From contig NZ_GG695977.1 of NCBI RefSeq assembly GCF_000159955.1, positions 84,238 through 110,769 on the forward strand: 26,532 nucleotides of DNA, read 5' to 3'. Shown piece after piece: positions 25,187 to 26,532 of the stretch. The notes beneath the pieces were generated by a model that was not told the DNA's origin, searched no databases, and saw only the letters and a list, made by a program, of their open reading frames with translations. The first letter of the stretch is position 1. The number at the start of each line of letters is the position of its first letter. The translations under genes and the position numbers were made by a program. The stretch is from Paenibacillus sp. oral taxon 786 str. D14 (GTDB lineage Bacteria; Bacillota; Bacilli; Paenibacillales; Paenibacillaceae).

Positions 25187-25217
25187 GCAAAAACACTCTC
25201 CGTTTGGAGAGTGTTTC
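25187..25217 (-). terminator. terminator of tRNA-Arg copy 2
   Basis: On the minus strand, perfect 11-base arms AAACACTCTCC and GGAGAGTGTTT with a four-base loop, then a T run. Confidence 0.9.
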
Positions 25218-25221
25218 GTCA

Positions 25222-25295
<74 letters not shown>

Positions 25296-25326
25296 ATCTC
25301 AAATATGAAAAACACAAGCAAAATAT

Positions 25327-25355
25327 ATTATATCACATGTAAGGTTGTTGGGCAA
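25327..25355 (-). promoter_or_regulatory. sigma-A promoter of tRNA-Arg copy 2
   Basis: On the minus strand TTGCCC (25355-25350), exactly 17 bp, TATAAT (25332-25327), about 30 bases before the tRNA. Confidence 0.75.
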
Positions 25356-25450
25356 TAACTTATAAAGAAAAATTGACATGCCGCAGATGAAAAGGGCGAT
25401 CGCCGCGATCTGATCCGCGTTCTAATCCGACGATTTGGCCCAAGAGGTTT

Positions 25451-25478
25451 TTGCCTTCGCAAGGGACTATGCTATAAT
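25451..25478 (+). promoter_or_regulatory. sigma-A promoter of the ysoA-like gene
   Basis: TTGCCT (25451-25456), 16-bp spacer, TATAAT (25473-25478). The start of transcription near 25485 rules out the in-frame TTG at 25435 as a start codon for this transcript. Confidence 0.72.
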
Positions 25479-25518
25479 CTCAATTAATTGCGATTCGGAG
25501 GAGAAAGGAGGTAGCCTT

Positions 25519-26451
25519 ATCAGCAGTTCACGACCCGATGAGAAAGACAACATTGTCTTGTTTCCCAAAACGTTGGACTATTACCAGATCGAACTGACCC
25601 GTATGCTGGAGACCGAAAGATATGGGGAGGCCGTAGAGCTCCTGCAATTTCTGCTTCAATGCCAGGGAGAGGATCCAAGGCATTACGAGGAATGGCAGGC
25701 TTTACTGGAGTGGCTGACCAGCGCATTTCCCGCGCTGAAAGACGGCATATCGGATTCGGAACCACAGGGCTTCGAGGGAGATGAGGAAACAGAGGAAATG
25801 CTCGCTCGTCGGCTCGCGGAGGCCAAGCTAGCCGAAGATGCGGGTTATACGGACAAGCTGTTAGCTGCCGTGAGGGACAAGCCGCTCTCGGAGCAGACGT
25901 TCCTTGCCCTGGAACAGCTTGCATACCTGGATCGTCCCGAGATCGATGACGCGCTGATCGGCTGGATCAGCCGGGAGGAGATGCATCCGCTTCTTCAATA
26001 TCGGGTACTGCAAACGCTGCGCCGCCGCGGAACGACGGGGACGCTGGTGATCATGCGCGGAGGGGAGCGGGTGGAAGTGGAGATTGAGGCAGTCCCGCTC
26101 AAGCCTGAGGATTTCCCGCCAGCCGTGCAAATGGTGCTTGATCGCGTAGGCGACCAGACGCAGGTGCATGATCCGACCCTTTACTATTTCGCTCAGGAAT
26201 TATGGTCACAGTTTGTCATGGTACTATATGGTACGGCGGATTACCGCTCGCTCCTGGTCGAAGAAGATGCGATCATCGATATTTGGGCGGCGGCGCTGCA
26301 TCAGATGGTGGCAGATAGCTTGTCCGGAAGCCAAACGGATGAGGAGATTCGCGCCATGTACGGAATTACCGATGGACTGCGGCTGCGATATGAGCAAGTC
26401 TGCCGAACGATTGGCAAATTCGTTGCGTCGGGACGAATCCACGGCATGTAA
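25519..26451 (+). CDS. YsoA-like TPR-type protein with an apparent ATC start
   Basis: About 310 residues. After a short charged start, NIVLFPKTLDYYQIELTRML is followed by LETERYGEAVELLQFLLQ, a tetratricopeptide-like helix pair, an acidic stretch (about residues 75-95), and helical repeats LSEQTFLALEQLAYLDRPEI and PLLQYRVLQTLRRRG. Size, the early VxxFPK block and position next to the gerM-rph-rdgB group suggest B. subtilis YsoA, which precedes tig; function is not established. A near-perfect ribosome site AAAGGAGGT (25504-25512) lies 6 bases before ATC at 25519. No in-frame ATG, GTG or TTG lies at a suitable distance: the upstream TTG (25435) precedes the promoter, and the next TTG (25558) would cut the conserved start. 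Confidence 0.75.
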   Translation: MSSSRPDEKDNIVLFPKTLDYYQIELTRMLETERYGEAVELLQFLLQCQGEDPRHYEEWQALLEWLTSAFPALKDGISDSEPQGFEGDEETEEMLARRLAEAKLAEDAGYTDKLLAAVRDKPLSEQTFLALEQLAYLDRPEIDDALIGWISREEMHPLLQYRVLQTLRRRGTTGTLVIMRGGERVEVEIEAVPLKPEDFPPAVQMVLDRVGDQTQVHDPTLYYFAQELWSQFVMVLYGTADYRSLLVEEDAIIDIWAAALHQMVADSLSGSQTDEEIRAMYGITDGLRLRYEQVCRTIGKFVASGRIHGM

Positions 26452-26532
26452 CCATTGGGTGAGAGTGCAGCAGAAGATCACTCTATCAACCTTGCAAATA
26501 GGATTTGCCCAATACCTGACTGTGGTCCGGCT
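26452..26532. other. right-edge intergenic sequence
   Basis: No gene is seen. A perfect inverted repeat AGAGTG (26462-26467) with CACTCT (26479-26484) has no T run and is not a clear terminator. By synteny tig would be expected next. Confidence 0.3.

Overview
The window looks like chromosomal DNA of a Paenibacillus-type, endospore-forming member of the Firmicutes (order Bacillales). The evidence is gerE and gerM, strong AGGAGG-type ribosome sites, many rho-independent terminators, moderately G+C-rich genes, and TTG/GTG starts. No plasmid, phage, integrase or transposase gene was seen.

Layout. 1-10.3 kb: glpK, then gerE, an M20 dipeptidase (minus strand), a membrane-anchored PrsA-like foldase, a methyltransferase/metallo-beta-lactamase-fold pair, pgpA/yutG (minus strand), then gerM-rph-rdgB. 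The order gerE ... gerM-rph-rdgB ... ysoA-like matches the Bacillus subtilis scaffold gerE-racE-gerM-rph-ysnA-...-ysoA-tig as I remember it, so tig would be expected just past the right edge. 10.3-25.4 kb is inserted into that scaffold: asnB, two small unknown genes, tRNA-Arg(TCT), tRNA-Gly, a thioredoxin-like/glutathione peroxidase pair, a complete dipeptide ABC importer (dppD-dppF-dppA-dppB-dppC), ldh, a GNAT acetyltransferase, a broken alpha/beta hydrolase, a DUF1801 gene and a second identical tRNA-Arg(TCT) in the opposite direction. 25.4-26.5 kb carries the ysoA-like gene.

How the genes work together. Spore functions (GerE, GerM, possibly AsnB if it is the AsnO type) sit beside RNA and nucleotide housekeeping (RNase PH, RdgB). 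Peptide use is represented by the dipeptide importer and the cytosolic dipeptidase, although they are not adjacent. Thiol peroxide defence is the two-gene minus-strand operon. Glycerol kinase and lactate dehydrogenase are central carbon enzymes.

The most unusual signal is non-coding. Three gaps between converging transcription units each hold a four-unit array of imperfect ~28-30 bp palindromes. Two arrays (10354-10547 and 13580-13769) share one palindrome family, and their centres are spaced 51/62/52 and 52/62/51 bp, 165 bp in total for both, while the spacer sequences differ. The third (24911-25095) has an unrelated palindrome at exactly 52/52/52 bp. Preserved spacing with diverged sequence, always between converging 3' ends, suggests a structural or protein-binding intergenic element. 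I do not recognise it as a described family.
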